A DNA stretch of 64,000 nucleotides from Corbicula japonica (Eukaryota > Mollusca > Bivalvia > Venerida > Cyrenidae). The position numbers and the translations under genes are program-made. The notes below the pieces were generated by a model, which searched no databases, was not told where the DNA came from, and was given only the letters and a program-made list of their open reading frames with translations. This document shows, piece by piece, positions 35,601 through 46,597 of the stretch (its first letter is position 1; every line of letters begins with the position of its first letter). The stretch lies in NCBI GenBank assembly GCA_038501625.1, contig JAZAYU010000012.1:4712001-4776000 (forward strand), given 5' to 3'.

Positions 35601-37052
35601 TGGTTGTGAAACAACAGCATGGAAAATATGGAACAGTACCTGCATTGCTCATTGCTAGTCACCATCACTTGTTTCAAGATGCACATTCTAGGCCACTTAT
35701 TTAATTTTCACTAGAAATGTTATGAATTGGTGAAATGTTTTTACATAAAAAGGATATGTTATGAAACCTGTATGTTAAGATGCTCCAGAAACAGCTACTT
35801 ACTCTGAATGTTGAGCAGTCTCAAACTTGGAAACTTTACTCAAAAGCCATCAGTCATTGATGTGTCTGTCTAGCAAGTGCACACCAAACACAAACTAAAG
35901 GTCAAAGTCTGTTTTCACTGTAATGAGGGAGCTGTGTGACTGGAGCTACTTACTGCTAGCATTTGAATAAATTAAAACTTCAAATACAGACACATTAATG
36001 GCAGATTATTGAATCTTCCTTTACTGAAAAATAATGAAAATCCTCAACTTTGTTTTTTGTACCAAAGATTTAACTTACAGATTTTTATTCTTGCATGCAG
36101 CAAATTTATAATAAATGTATTATGTTTATAACATTTTTTCGCTGACAATGAATTAATTTGTTTATTAAATGCAAAATCAATAAATGTTTGAGCGTGGCTC
36201 CAGAATAACCAGGCTCCAAAAAAACAGACTTAACAATATGTTCAGTTTTCAGATTTTTATCATACTCAGTTGAATTTTAGTGAAAAGTCTTGTAATAATT
36301 AAACAAATACACATAAATTGATGATGTCAAAATGTTTGAAAAGTGATGTTCTGATGTCACAAAGCCTGATATTTCTGGAGTCCCACTTGTATTATAATTA
36401 ATTCATATTATTGTGATATTATGTTCTACAGAGTAAAATACTTGAGTTGATCAACTATATATGAATCTCTGAGATTATGAATAAATAAAGGTATATAAAT
36501 AAGATGGGCATTTAAAGCTTTGAAGTCATGAACAAAATGGGCATTATTAATTCTGGAAGTACAGTCAATATGATACATGAAATATTTTTAACAATGATTT
36601 ACCTGCCATTTAGATGTATTTATGGCCTTAAATACAGAATCAGTGATAAATATGTTGTCCTGAGACTGAAACTACCAGTGAATTATCTTTAATCCAAATC
36701 ATACCAAAAAAGTTGGTATTAAGAGCTGACAGTATTTAAGATTTGGGGGGCTTACATTTACTTGAAAATTAAGATATTTCCCTCATCCAAAGTTCTATTT
36801 GGTCACCAGTTGTTTGTTTACAATTAATGCTAGTTTCCAAGCTTTTCCATGCCAAGAATGACAATAACAGCAATGAGAACTTTGGCTGCTAGTCCGTAAT
36901 GGGGTATTTTTCTTGTTCGTATTTTTGTGTTTTACTAAAACTACAAAGAACTAAAACAGGAGCATAACTTTGTAATAAATGCTGATGGTATGATTCTTCC
37001 AATTAATAAAAATCTTCAGAGAACCCTCAGACCTCCAAGTGTACATGGGATA
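35601..37052. other. Intergenic DNA after AGL
   Basis: A+T-rich; no gene. Several further AATAAA motifs (about 36178, 36480) could be alternative polyadenylation sites. Confidence 0.5.
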
Positions 37053-37203
37053 TGGCTTTTATTCTGTAAGGCAACAGTGTAGATCCAGATCAGCCTGCAG
37101 ATCCATGAAGTCTGATTAGACTACAAACAGTGTAGATCCTGCAGAGTGGTCTGAACCTACACTGGTCCCAATGGAGTATAGGCTATATCCCCTGGTGTTA
37201 AAG
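37053..37203. mobile_element. MITE-A fragment
   Basis: GTGTAGATCCAGATCAGCCT and a shortened right part ending GGTGTTAAAG. Confidence 0.65.
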
Positions 37204-37374
37204 ATTTATTGTATAAGCACAAAATGTTACGAAATTTGTGTTATATATGTTTTGTTAGATACATGTACTATAATATCAGTGATGATTTTTTTGTTTTGAC
37301 ATTTTTGTAGATGTGATTAACATACAAAACTGTGATAAAGATTCTGGGTGAATTAGGGTTCTTATTTACCAAAT

Positions 37375-37565
37375 ACCATCATTGTTCGAATATAAGCCGC
37401 ACTTATGTATAAGCCGCACTGCCCCCAAACCTGATGGAACAGATCAAAATTGCTTATAATGTATTTATAAGCAGTCAAACCTGTGTATTAGCCGTACCCC
37501 CAACTTTTTACTGCCGAATTCTGGGAAAAAAGTGCAGCTTATATTCAGACAATGACGGTAAATTC
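37375..37565. mobile_element. Short inverted-repeat element (AAGCCGCAC type)
   Basis: About 28-bp termini: ACCATCATTGTTCGAATATA and, inverted, GCTTATATTCAGACAATGAC. Internal ATAAGCCGCAC repeats. About 190 bp, non-coding; a MITE type seen in many animals. Confidence 0.7.
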
Positions 37566-37599
37566 TTTTGGACCTTGAATAACAGTTTTACATAGTGTT

Positions 37600-37820
37600 C
37601 AAACAGGAATAGTGCCACTAGTGTAGATCTAGATCAGACAGCACATCTGTGCCTTCTGATCTGGATCTGCACTATTTGCTTCTTTGTCAGAAATAAACTT
37701 ATGAATCTAACAGCAAATGGTGTAGATCCTGATCTGATGGCAAGGATGTGCCAGCTGATCTGTATCTACACTGTTGGGTGTGCCAAAAGCACATCCATGT
37801 ATATGAAATCATGGGTTAAA
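37600..37820. mobile_element. MITE-A copy, degenerate
   Basis: GTGTAGATCTAGATCAGACA ... GTATCTACACTGTTGGG ... ATCATGGGTTAAAC. Confidence 0.75.
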
Positions 37821-38202
37821 CTTGATGAAGCATAGTTTTTTTTAGTTTTTGTCATTTTTGAACAAAAACTTTAATATTCTGCTAACTTATTTATGGAATT
37901 GTCCATACTCTAATAATATTTGTTATGTAACATCAGTGTAGATCCACATTAGCATGTTAAACAAACTGTTGGAGTTCTGTTTGAAGAAATTTATAAAAAG
38001 AATTAAAATATAGGACTGAAGTTGTTACTATACATTTGAAATTCAGTCAGTTATGGAATTGGAACTTATTGTTTTTTGTGTTTGATGTGAAAGTTAGATC
38101 AAAACATCTTATGCCCAAGAAATCCAGATTTTACTACTTAATAATATCCTCAGGAATTGATGTGTGGGTATTAATTTATGAATGAAACACTCCTTGGTTG
38201 AC

Positions 38203-38444
38203 TTAACCCTTTCCACCATAGACACACCTTTATTGCATGGGCGAACAGTTTAGGTCCAGATCAGCCGGCACATCCGTGCCGTCTGATCAGAATCTAAACT
38301 GTTTGCATTTTGATTCATTAGATAATTTCTGACCAAAATACAACCAGTGCAGATCCTGATCAGACGGCACAGATGTGCAGGCTGATCTGGATCTACACTG
38401 GTCACACATGTGTAAAAATGCGTATATATCAAGGAAAGGGTTAA
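38203..38444. mobile_element. MITE-A copy, intact
   Basis: TTAACCCTTTCCACCATAGA to ATCAAGGAAAGGGTTAA, 242 bp. Confidence 0.88.
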
Positions 38445-38513
38445 ACTATACATGTGCAGATAGCTTTCTTCAAAGAGGAGCTGAACAATGCCAAAAAGCC
38501 AGTAGACATTTTA

Positions 38514-38755
38514 TTAACTCTTTCCTCCATAGACACGCATTTTTACACATGTGCGACCAGTGTAGATCCTGATCAGCCGGCACATCTGTGCCATCTGATC
38601 AGGATCTGCACTGTTCGCGTGTTGGTCAGAAATACTGTAATAAATAAAAAAGTGAACAGTTTAGATCCTGATCAGACGGCATGGATGTGCCGGCTGATCT
38701 GGATCTAAACAGTTCGCCCTAGCAATAAAGGTGTATCTATACAGGAAAGGGTTAA
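38514..38755. mobile_element. MITE-A copy, intact
   Basis: TTAACTCTTTCCTCCATAGA to ATACAGGAAAGGGTTAA, 242 bp, the same length as its neighbour 69 bp away and in the same region, but the two differ in the arrangement of the cores. Confidence 0.88.
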
Positions 38756-38959
38756 GACTTTGATAGTTCATTGTTAATTTATTTTCATGATTGCTTAAAG
38801 CTTTTGTTTTCCTTTATTTCTTGTTACTTTTGCTTAGTCCAAGGAAAGTTTTCCCAGTGCTGTAACTAATCTTAACTTTATTCCAGAAGAAACTGTGCTC
38901 TCTTTTTTTTGGGTGATATTTTACTAGCCGATTTTCTTAATTCCTTAATAGTTGGTATT

Positions 38960-39017
38960 AAAATTGAGATTAGATCATAATTTTACTATATAATTTAAAT
39001 GATCTAATCTCAATTTT
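38960..39017. repeat. 19-bp perfect inverted repeat, 20-nt loop
   Basis: AAAATTGAGATTAGATCAT and its exact complement 20 nt later. Confidence 0.8.
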
Positions 39018-39120
39018 GATGTGTTTGGGCATTAAGCAAATCAGTTAATGAAAAATAACCAAAAACGAAGTGCACACTTTCTTTTGGAATAGAGTATATG
39101 TACCTCCCTGAGCTTTGACC

Positions 39121-39262
39121 AGGGCCCAAGATCATAAACTTGAGTTTGTCAACCAGCCTCAAAACTCTGGGTTATCTTTTGTCGTTCTGTAGACTCGTTT
39201 TCAGTCCCAACTTATCAGACAATAAGATTTGAGACTGGTCGCCAGTATAAGTTTTATGTTTT
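39121..39262. mobile_element. Element B, old copy
   Basis: GGGCCCAAGATCATAAACTT at the left, AAGATTTGAGACTGGTCGCC at the right; the left arm has lost its match in the middle. Confidence 0.6.
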
Positions 39263-39639
39263 ATCATAGGAAAAACAACTAGACTTTCAGCTCTTACTTG
39301 AATATTTTTGTAATATGTTTATGTCAATGCAGCATTATATTCGAACATTTCAAAATATTTAGTGATAATTGAAGGATGTAGAGCACAACAGGATAGTTTG
39401 ACTGAAATTTATTTACAAAAAATGCTGTTTTTCTGCAATCTACTGATGTATTGTACTTTAGCCTTGCATGTTTTGAATAGTCATTTGTTTTAATGGTTTT
39501 AAGCAGGGAACAAGGTTTGCTTATAACTTTACTAATCGGGAAAAATACACAAATCAAAATTTGTTGGATGTTTATTTTCTTCTGACCCTTTTTCTACTTT
39601 ATTTAGCAGCTAATTAGTGAAATCTCACCCATCATTACA

Positions 39640-40209
39640 GCTTTAACTTGAGTTTGCTTTGGCCTATTGACTCCAAACTTGGTGTATGAGTAGCTTATAT
39701 CAAAAGACGGCTTGGGATTGCTACTCGGGTATCTGTGATCAAGGTCAAGGTCACTGTTGCTAAAAATAGAAATTCAGTTTCCATGTAATTACTTGAGTTT
39801 GCTTTGGCCTATTGACTCCAAACTTTATGTATGGGTAGCTTATATCAAGATGAAGCTTGAGATTTCTACCCAGGCAATGAAGGTAAAGGTCGCTGTTGCT
39901 AAAAAGGAAAATTCAGTTTCCACTTAGGAACTTGATTTTGATTTGGCATATTGACTCCAAACTTGGTTTGTGGGTTGCTTATACCAAGAGGCAACTTGGG
40001 ATTGCTACTCACATGTCTGTGATGAAGGTCAAGGTCACTGTTGCTAAAAATAGAAATTCAGTTTCTGTTAATAACTTGAGTTTGCTTTGGCTTGTTGACT
40101 CCAAATTTGGAATTTTGGTACTGTACTGTACTTCAATGTCTTCTGTTCTACCTGTCATTTCATATATTTTAGAATCAGGTGAGTGATTTAGGGCCAATTG
40201 GCCCTCTTG
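39640..40209 (+). mobile_element. Element E5: tandem-unit element with CTCTTG end
   Basis: Four units of about 140 bp (TGACTCCAAACTTGGTGTAT, GGTCAAGGTCACTGTTGCT) and tail AATCAGGTGAGTGATTTAGG GCCAATTGGCCCTCTTG. No GTCCGTCC head is visible, so it may be 5'-truncated. Confidence 0.7.
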
Positions 40210-41260
40210 TCAATTTATAATGTTATGCCCCTGGTCGTCCATCCATCCGTTCGTTAGCATTTTGTTTCTTTTTCACATTATGTCTATCTACTGACTTAAA
40301 AAAACACATTTGCCCTTGGCCGTCAGTCTGGAAAATGAAAACCTGGTTTTGTGACAATTTTCTGTCACTTGTTTACATCTAAATTAAAAAGAATAAATAG
40401 AATGTAGTTAATACTCTTTTTTTGCAACCAATACTTTATTACAAATTGCAGATCTATGATGTGACAGTACAGGCATTTTGCTAGTTTTCTGCATTGCCAG
40501 TGTGTACGTATTTTTACTGTTGGTCGGAAATATTTAATCACTGTGGTTTTTGGAAATAAGGATTTTTTCCAGGCCTGCATATGGGATAAAACTTTGTAAA
40601 CTGTTTTCAGATGTATCAACTTCAAATTTGAGATACGACACACTCATTCATTTGAAGACGCGGCGATAAAATAATCGTTGGAAAATATGATATTTTCTCT
40701 CCGGAGTCAGTTGACTGATTCTAATATCTTATGTCTTTAAAAAAATGTCCACAGAACGATTGCAATCGTGTATGACAGGATTGTTTTCCTACGCAAGGAT
40801 TAATCAGAGAGAGGCATCCCATGAATAGCCATTCAAAATGCAGCCAAAAAGTAGAGGAAAAGAGGGCGTGAGTTATAATTTGATATTTGTTTAAAATACA
40901 TCACAAACACTGAATTCACCCGGGGGTTTACAGTCTTGATACGCCCACAGGCAAATCAAACTGTAAGTGAAAGTTCTGTGTTTCTAAACATTTGTATAAA
41001 AAAAATGAAACTGTAGAATTTAAAGTACATGTATATAAACGGAACTAAAATTCCACCCAGTCTGGAACTTGTCTACGATGAAATTATCTTTTGAAAATGA
41101 TTTATTTATAAAAGTTGACGTTTTAAATCGTTTAATTTTCCAGCCTGTTAATTATCTATCCTTTTAATTATCCATGGGTTACTGGCCGAGAACCAGTGTT
41201 CTCAATGATGGTTCGCTGGCGCGAATATTACAGGCCATGACCTAACGTGAGCGTGATCTA
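40210..41260. other. Intergenic DNA with a head fragment
   Basis: A short TTATGCCCCTGGTCGTCC fragment at about 40223 resembles the E2 head. Nothing else recognised. Confidence 0.4.
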
Positions 41261-41261
41261 A

Positions 41262-41262
41262 C

Positions 41263-41300
<38 letters not shown>
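41262..41300. repeat. (ATA)n microsatellite
   Basis: About 13 AAT/ATA units. Confidence 0.95.
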
Positions 41301-41301
<1 letters not shown>

Positions 41302-41675
41302 TTTATTTAAAGAGGAAAACACAGTTGGGACAGAGCCCAATCTTCCCTGTGTTCCTCTATTATATGCATTGACAATATATACAAGACAACAAATGAATTG
41401 AAGAAATATGAAATGAAACAAGATGAATAATAACATAGAGAACAAAAAACTGAGATCAAATGTCGATAAATACTAACTTTGTTGGGAGTGGTACTTCGAA
41501 AATGGTGTACTGAGTTCATACTCAGTATGAATAGTTTTTCTTGAAATAAAGTATATTTGTTGAATTTTTGACAAAATCTGGCGATCATTCTAAGGCGATC
41601 ATTCGTTTCGGTGAAACGACCGACATTGTTAAAGCATTCCTTGGAATTTATTGAGATGTATTTAAAGCTCTTTCA

Positions 41676-41783
41676 ATATATATCTAAACACAGAACTATT
41701 CTACAAGTTTCTTTATTTGATTTTTTTTAGATTTAATAAAGGCACTTCCGATATATATCTAAACACAAAACTATTCTACAAGT
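41676..41783. repeat. 33-bp direct repeat pair after the 663-residue gene
   Basis: Units 41676-41708 and 41751-41783 share ATATATATCTAAACACA followed by AACTATTCTACAAGT with one mismatch. The second starts directly after the stop codon, so the 3' UTR contains a short tandem-like duplication. Confidence 0.7.
41712..41717 (-). terminator. Probable poly(A) signal of the 663-residue gene
   Basis: TTTATT on the + strand, that is AATAAA on the - strand, 72 bp after the stop codon. Confidence 0.5.
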
Positions 41784-41788
41784 CACAG

Positions 41789-43780
41789 TTAACTTAGACG
41801 GACTTTGACATATTTTGGTTTCTCGTCGTTTTTGTCTCGCTCTTTACTTCTGTTGCTGCCCGCTGATCGTCGCATTTTCTTATGCTCAAACCCATCATAT
41901 GGTTGCTTTTCCAATGCTTTGACAAGTTTGTAAAATCCTATTTCATCATCGTCGTCATCGTTGTCGACAATTACACCGTCTTCAGAATCGCCGCTACTTA
42001 ATTTCTCATTGTCATTTTTGTTTTTACTGGCCGGAAGTTGACTGTCACTACCTTCCTCGTTATCAGTGAGTTCACTGTTGATACTTGCAGAGGTATCGGA
42101 ACACAGTTCACTTTCGTTTCGCTTGAACTGTTGCACTGTTATCAGGGAACCTGTCAGAAAGTAGTTCGGCTTTCTTTCTAGCGGCGGAGGAGTATTCGCG
42201 GGAAGTATTTTCTTTTCCAACCTAAGGAGTTCACGCGCGGACATAGGTTGGATTCCTGGAGAGAAGGATCTCAGTAACGAATCGGAAGGTTGTACCTCTA
42301 AGATACCTGTTCCGCCCTTCGGCACTTGTTGACCAACTACTTCGTTAAAGAGACTGTTAGTTTCGGAAATACTCAGAGAAGAGTCACTGCTCAAAAACTT
42401 GACCTTCTTTGGCGTTTTCACTCCGCTGAGACTTTCGCTGAGCACTGAACGGGTGGTTAAACAGCTCTTCTTGCTTCTTGCTGAAACAACAGTTCTTACA
42501 TTTCCCCTTGCATCTACCGAATGTTTGCCACTCATGACACGTCGCACTGCTTCATTGAGCTCGTGCCTCGCCCTGGCAGTATTGTAATTGGGAACATCCG
42601 TAATAAAAATGCCAGACAGATCGTTGTGTCCACGACCTAAATTAGGAGATGAAGGTGAGTGGAGGCTCCTTGAATGTCTGTTTCTAGAAGTATGAAATTG
42701 ATTAAATAATACACTTGAGCGTTTATCAGAAGCATGTACCATATGACCGACTATATCCGGTGCCTTGTTGAAGCCATTGTGTATTGAAATATCTTCGAAA
42801 CCGAAGCCGTTTGGTAATTTACCGGCCTGTTTGTACATGGAGTCCGGTGTTTGCTTGCGGAGACTGTTCGATAACGGTCGGTCTTTGTAGACGGTTGGTT
42901 GCCTCTGCTGGCTTGATTCCGAACGTATCGTGCTGTTACTTCTTTTCACAGGGAAAATTACGGGTAAAGATTTCGTCCGAATATATGGAACTTTTGTGGA
43001 ATTTATTGGAATAATTTTTCTGGAATCATCCAAGATCTCCTTAGCCGGATCAGTTATTTCTTCTTTGTTATCTAACAAGTCCACTGCCTCGCATTTTGGC
43101 AGATCGCAAGGTTTACGCTCTTCGTGTTTCTTTATCGCACCGAGCCTTCTTACTCCGGAGCTTGCGCGAGATCCCGCACTACTTTTATCGTCTGCTGCCT
43201 TTTTGGCATCAGAACCAGTGAAATTAGTGTCCATGATTTGAGGTTTTGTAGGTAGAGCTTTAATTATCTGTTTTACCGTCGATTTGGGTCGTCTAACAAC
43301 TTCTTGCTTTTTAATCTTTAACTTGTACGCCTCGCTTTCTTCAAACAGTCTCAGGTGAGACTGTGTCCTCACTTCCAAGTCGCCAGAATGTTTATAGTAG
43401 ACTGGTTTTTTCTGCACAATCTCACCAGGCACCTGGAAAACACAGTGCTTTGATTGAGGGATAGACACTGTCTTCTCGTGAGGGAAGACAAAGTTTGAAA
43501 TCACTGTCACATTATTCCGTATGGGAGTTGTACTCCACAGCGGCGGCCTGTTCGGCATCGAGCGAGAGTGTATATCCTCATTCACGGCCGCCACGATATT
43601 TATCAGTGCAGCATGCTGCATTGTGTCTTTTACATCTCGTTTCAAAGTTCTACGTCCGCGTAGACTGCTCGGCCGAGGTTTCCGCGAGGGGAATGAGGAA
43701 TTCACAGTATAGTTCACACGATGTGCAGCCGGTCCGAGCGCCACGGGACCTGGTTGTCCGGGATACTGAATAACGCTCAT
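41789..43780 (-). CDS. Single-exon gene, unrecognised 663-residue disordered protein
   Basis: Open from ATG at 43780 to TAA at 41789 with no intron; by far the longest open frame in the window. The start has a purine at -3 (GACATGA) and I see no better upstream ATG. The protein is rich in Ser, Lys, Arg, Asn and Pro, has no signal peptide, membrane segment or fold I recognise, and looks largely disordered. It has a basic N-terminal part (PSRKPRPSSLRGRRTLKRD), a KKVKF stretch at residues 458-462 that fits the RVxF type of PP1-docking motif, an acidic run (DNDDDDDE) near residue 610 and a basic C-terminus. A motif match in a disordered protein is weak evidence. The gene is convergent with AGL, 6.5 kb away. 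Real coding status is supported by length; function is unknown. Confidence 0.8.
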   Translation of the reverse strand: MSVIQYPGQPGPVALGPAAHRVNYTVNSSFPSRKPRPSSLRGRRTLKRDVKDTMQHAALINIVAAVNEDIHSRSMPNRPPLWSTTPIRNNVTVISNFVFPHEKTVSIPQSKHCVFQVPGEIVQKKPVYYKHSGDLEVRTQSHLRLFEESEAYKLKIKKQEVVRRPKSTVKQIIKALPTKPQIMDTNFTGSDAKKAADDKSSAGSRASSGVRRLGAIKKHEERKPCDLPKCEAVDLLDNKEEITDPAKEILDDSRKIIPINSTKVPYIRTKSLPVIFPVKRSNSTIRSESSQQRQPTVYKDRPLSNSLRKQTPDSMYKQAGKLPNGFGFEDISIHNGFNKAPDIVGHMVHASDKRSSVLFNQFHTSRNRHSRSLHSPSSPNLGRGHNDLSGIFITDVPNYNTARARHELNEAVRRVMSGKHSVDARGNVRTVVSARSKKSCLTTRSVLSESLSGVKTPKKVKFLSSDSSLSISETNSLFNEVVGQQVPKGGTGILEVQPSDSLLRSFSPGIQPMSARELLRLEKKILPANTPPPLERKPNYFLTGSLITVQQFKRNESELCSDTSASINSELTDNEEGSDSQLPASKNKNDNEKLSSGDSEDGVIVDNDDDDDEIGFYKLVKALEKQPYDGFEHKKMRRSAGSNRSKERDKNDEKPKYVKVRLS

Positions 43781-44910
43781 GTCTGTACTATTTGTTTCTC
43801 ATTTCACGCTTTCATTTGTCAGTTAGCCTATCTAGTATCAATAATCTATCATCAATTCTTCCAAGAGACGATGCTATGTCACTTTTACTGTCTCCATTAT
43901 TTTACTAATCGATGTTTATCATGTCCATGTTATACAAGAGCGGCTCTCACTGATCTCTGGACTTCCTTTAATCTCTCATTTTTGTCAGTTCTTTTAAAGT
44001 CTCCGTTGGTAATTTATTTTTGTCTTTCCCGTTGGCACGCCGCAAACAAGTGGCTTCTATTTAACGAAAACAGTTTGCCAATATTTCCTGAAATAAAGCG
44101 AAATTCAATTTTATGGTTTAGATTTGCATGTATCGATTTGTAAAGTACTGGTTTTAAATGATGTAAGTTAGAAGTTTACTTGTCTTTTTCGAAAAAAGAG
44201 TTAATCTTTTGAAAAAGAACCGCTCCATTTCTGTTTTTAATTGCATGGGCGGTTGTCGGCATTATTAATGAAATTCAGTTTTGAATCGTAAATTTGATAC
44301 AGCGTATATCCAGTTAAAAGTTGTTACAAACTTGAGTTTTCATATTTAATGAGAATTTAATCAAATATTTGAAGATGTCTTATATTAATTTGAAACAAGT
44401 TTCTGCTTAAATATGGGTGAGGTTCCACTCGCCTATCTTTATAACGCATAAAATGCGACACATTTAAATAAATGCAAAATACATGTGCATGATTTCCATA
44501 ATACTTATAAAAGAGTCTGATAAAAAAAGAATAGCTGGTATTTAAATTAATAATTAAATCTAAATTAAAAAAACTATGTCTTACCTTTAATTTGTTAATT
44601 ATTATTGAAACGTTTCGAAATAATAGCAATTTTTCCAACCATATTCATAAATTCTCTAAAGAATGTAAAAAGTGACTTGACGAGGTGTAGATCTCATTAC
44701 AATATCTATTTATGCTTAATGAAGTGGTCGCTTTGTTTTATCTGCAGGTTATTTACGATAAGAAATGCTCTGTTAATTATTTTTTTTTGCTAAGGTTATC
44801 GATTTAAAGATTTCCAAAACTTATTAGTCAATCAGAAATCAGATTTACATTCATCTGTAGACATTCAATAAGGTTTGCTACGGTGGTGCCATTGAGCACT
44901 ATAATTAAAC
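43781..44910. other. 5' flank of the 663-residue gene
   Basis: It should contain the promoter of the - strand gene. I cannot point to a TATA box or start site with confidence. Confidence 0.4.
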
Positions 44911-45095
44911 ATACAGTCAAACCGGTTTTAAAGATCACTGGGTGAAAACCTAGAAGTGGCCTTTGAATACCGATGGTCTTTATAAACAGGTCTAATTTAT
45001 TCTTTCAATTAGTCAGTGGAACAAATAAAATGTGTTGTTTATGCACGGGTGGACTTTGTTTACAGATTGTGTTAGGAACACAGGTTTGGCTGTAT
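44911..45095. mobile_element. Short inverted-repeat element
   Basis: Termini ATACAGTCAAACCGGTTTT and, inverted, ACAGGTTTGGCTGTAT; about 185 bp, non-coding. Confidence 0.65.
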
Positions 45096-45688
45096 TTACA
45101 ACACACAGCCCTTCCAAAGAAAATGTTATTATAAACATAGTGGGACAAATAATTGATATTCTACTTTGGATTTGCTAGAAGAAAAGCACCGACTCAGTTT
45201 TTTTTATAGCCTCTTGATTTGGTCATGAAATTTTAGATCAGTCGTTAAATTTTCATTTTGGTGGTCCTAAGTAGTCGTTCTCTTATACGTTGTTTAATAA
45301 AATATTTTTTGCAGCACAATGAAACTTTCCGGCAATGTTTGCTTACTAAAGTACCCGTTCTATTGTCTGAGTTTCAAACACACAGCTGCTAAAACTTTAA
45401 ATTCTTTGCTTCATTTGGTAAAACATTGCTTTCGTTAAACATTAAAAGAAATGTTGATATTTCTTTGTTATTCATGCGTACAATACAAGTTTTTGTTCGC
45501 AAAAGGTATTAAATTTTATGGTTCGCATGAAACAATCGGGGTCACAAGCTCGGTACATGATTATTTTCATTTAAATGTTTTAGGTTTTTTAAAAAAACAT
45601 TCATCCATGTAAACAAGTAATATTACTAATTGAAATCTTATTGAATCATCAAAAGTCATGTAATGGATTCCCCGGTGCTAAGTAAAAC
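45096..45688. other. Intergenic DNA
   Basis: Nothing recognised. Confidence 0.5.
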
Positions 45689-46233
45689 CTCAGTTACACA
45701 GAGCCATCGGTGATCGATCGGTAGTTTTTTAGCAAAATAATGGAATGAACAGATGACAAGGGATTTACCACCGATATCAACTATTGGTCACCTGTTTGCC
45801 ACCTATCAATTGTTATTGGGGAAAGATGAGTTTCGTCGGTGAAAAATAACCGATCGGGATTTTAGACATGTTTAAAATTCTCGATCGGTGAAAATATTAT
45901 ACAAATAACCGATCGGTAACTTGTCTACAACCGATCATCACCGATCGACAACCTGTCTACAACCGATTTCACCGATCGACAACCTGTCTACAACAGATAT
46001 ATCCGATGGGCCACCGATAAGCAACCGATCAACTAATACTTACCAGCGATAGAACAAAAAAGATGAGAATTAATGTTTACCAGCGACCCATGAAATATCT
46101 ATTTAACCGATGAACACTTGTCAATCACCGATGGCTGGTTACACAGAAACCAGAAATAAAATAACGCATGACAACCGATCAAAACAGCGACTACAACAAC
46201 CGATTGGGCACCGACCGTCTGTGTAACTGGGGC
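45689..46233. mobile_element. Foldback with many ACCGATCGG-type motifs
   Basis: Termini CAGTTACACAGAGCCATCGG and, inverted, GACCGTCTGTGTAACTGGGG. Inside are more than a dozen CCGATCGG/ACCGAT words and a tandem stretch CAACCTGTCTACAACCGAT. About 545 bp, non-coding. Confidence 0.75.
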
Positions 46234-46398
46234 CTAACGCCGTAATTATCAGGATAGCAGCCGCACCACCGAGATAAAAGTTTGAATTCATAAATAAGCC
46301 CTGTTTTACTAATATTGAATTCTTAGTCTATAGCTATTGAGTGTACGAGAAAACAATTTGCATAGCATTCATTTGTGTGTTGTTATTTATTAAATAAA

Positions 46399-46597
46399 CA
46401 AAATATACTTAAAGAAATTAGAAACGCAACTTCTTTAAACACAAAATATGTTTCTTGATTAAAGAAGTTGCGTTTTTAATTTCTTTTACTATACGAGTAT
46501 GTATTTGAAGAAATTAGAAACGCAACTTTTTTAAACATGAAATGTATTTCTTGTTTAAAGAAGTTGCGCTTCTAATTTCCTTTAGTATATATGCTTT
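46399..46597. mobile_element. Double-hairpin element C, copy 2 (inverted)
   Basis: Reads as the reverse complement of the 3667-3850 copy, loop sequences included (for example ACATATTTTGTGTTTAAAG in its complement). Confidence 0.85.

Noticed and set aside
38454..38708. Open frames with [14 protein letters not shown] peptides here and at about ten other places
   Set aside because: They are MITE-A in translation, found on both strands and in intergenic copies.
42399..43773. Plus-strand open frames over the 663-residue gene
   Set aside because: Antisense shadows of the longer minus-strand frame.
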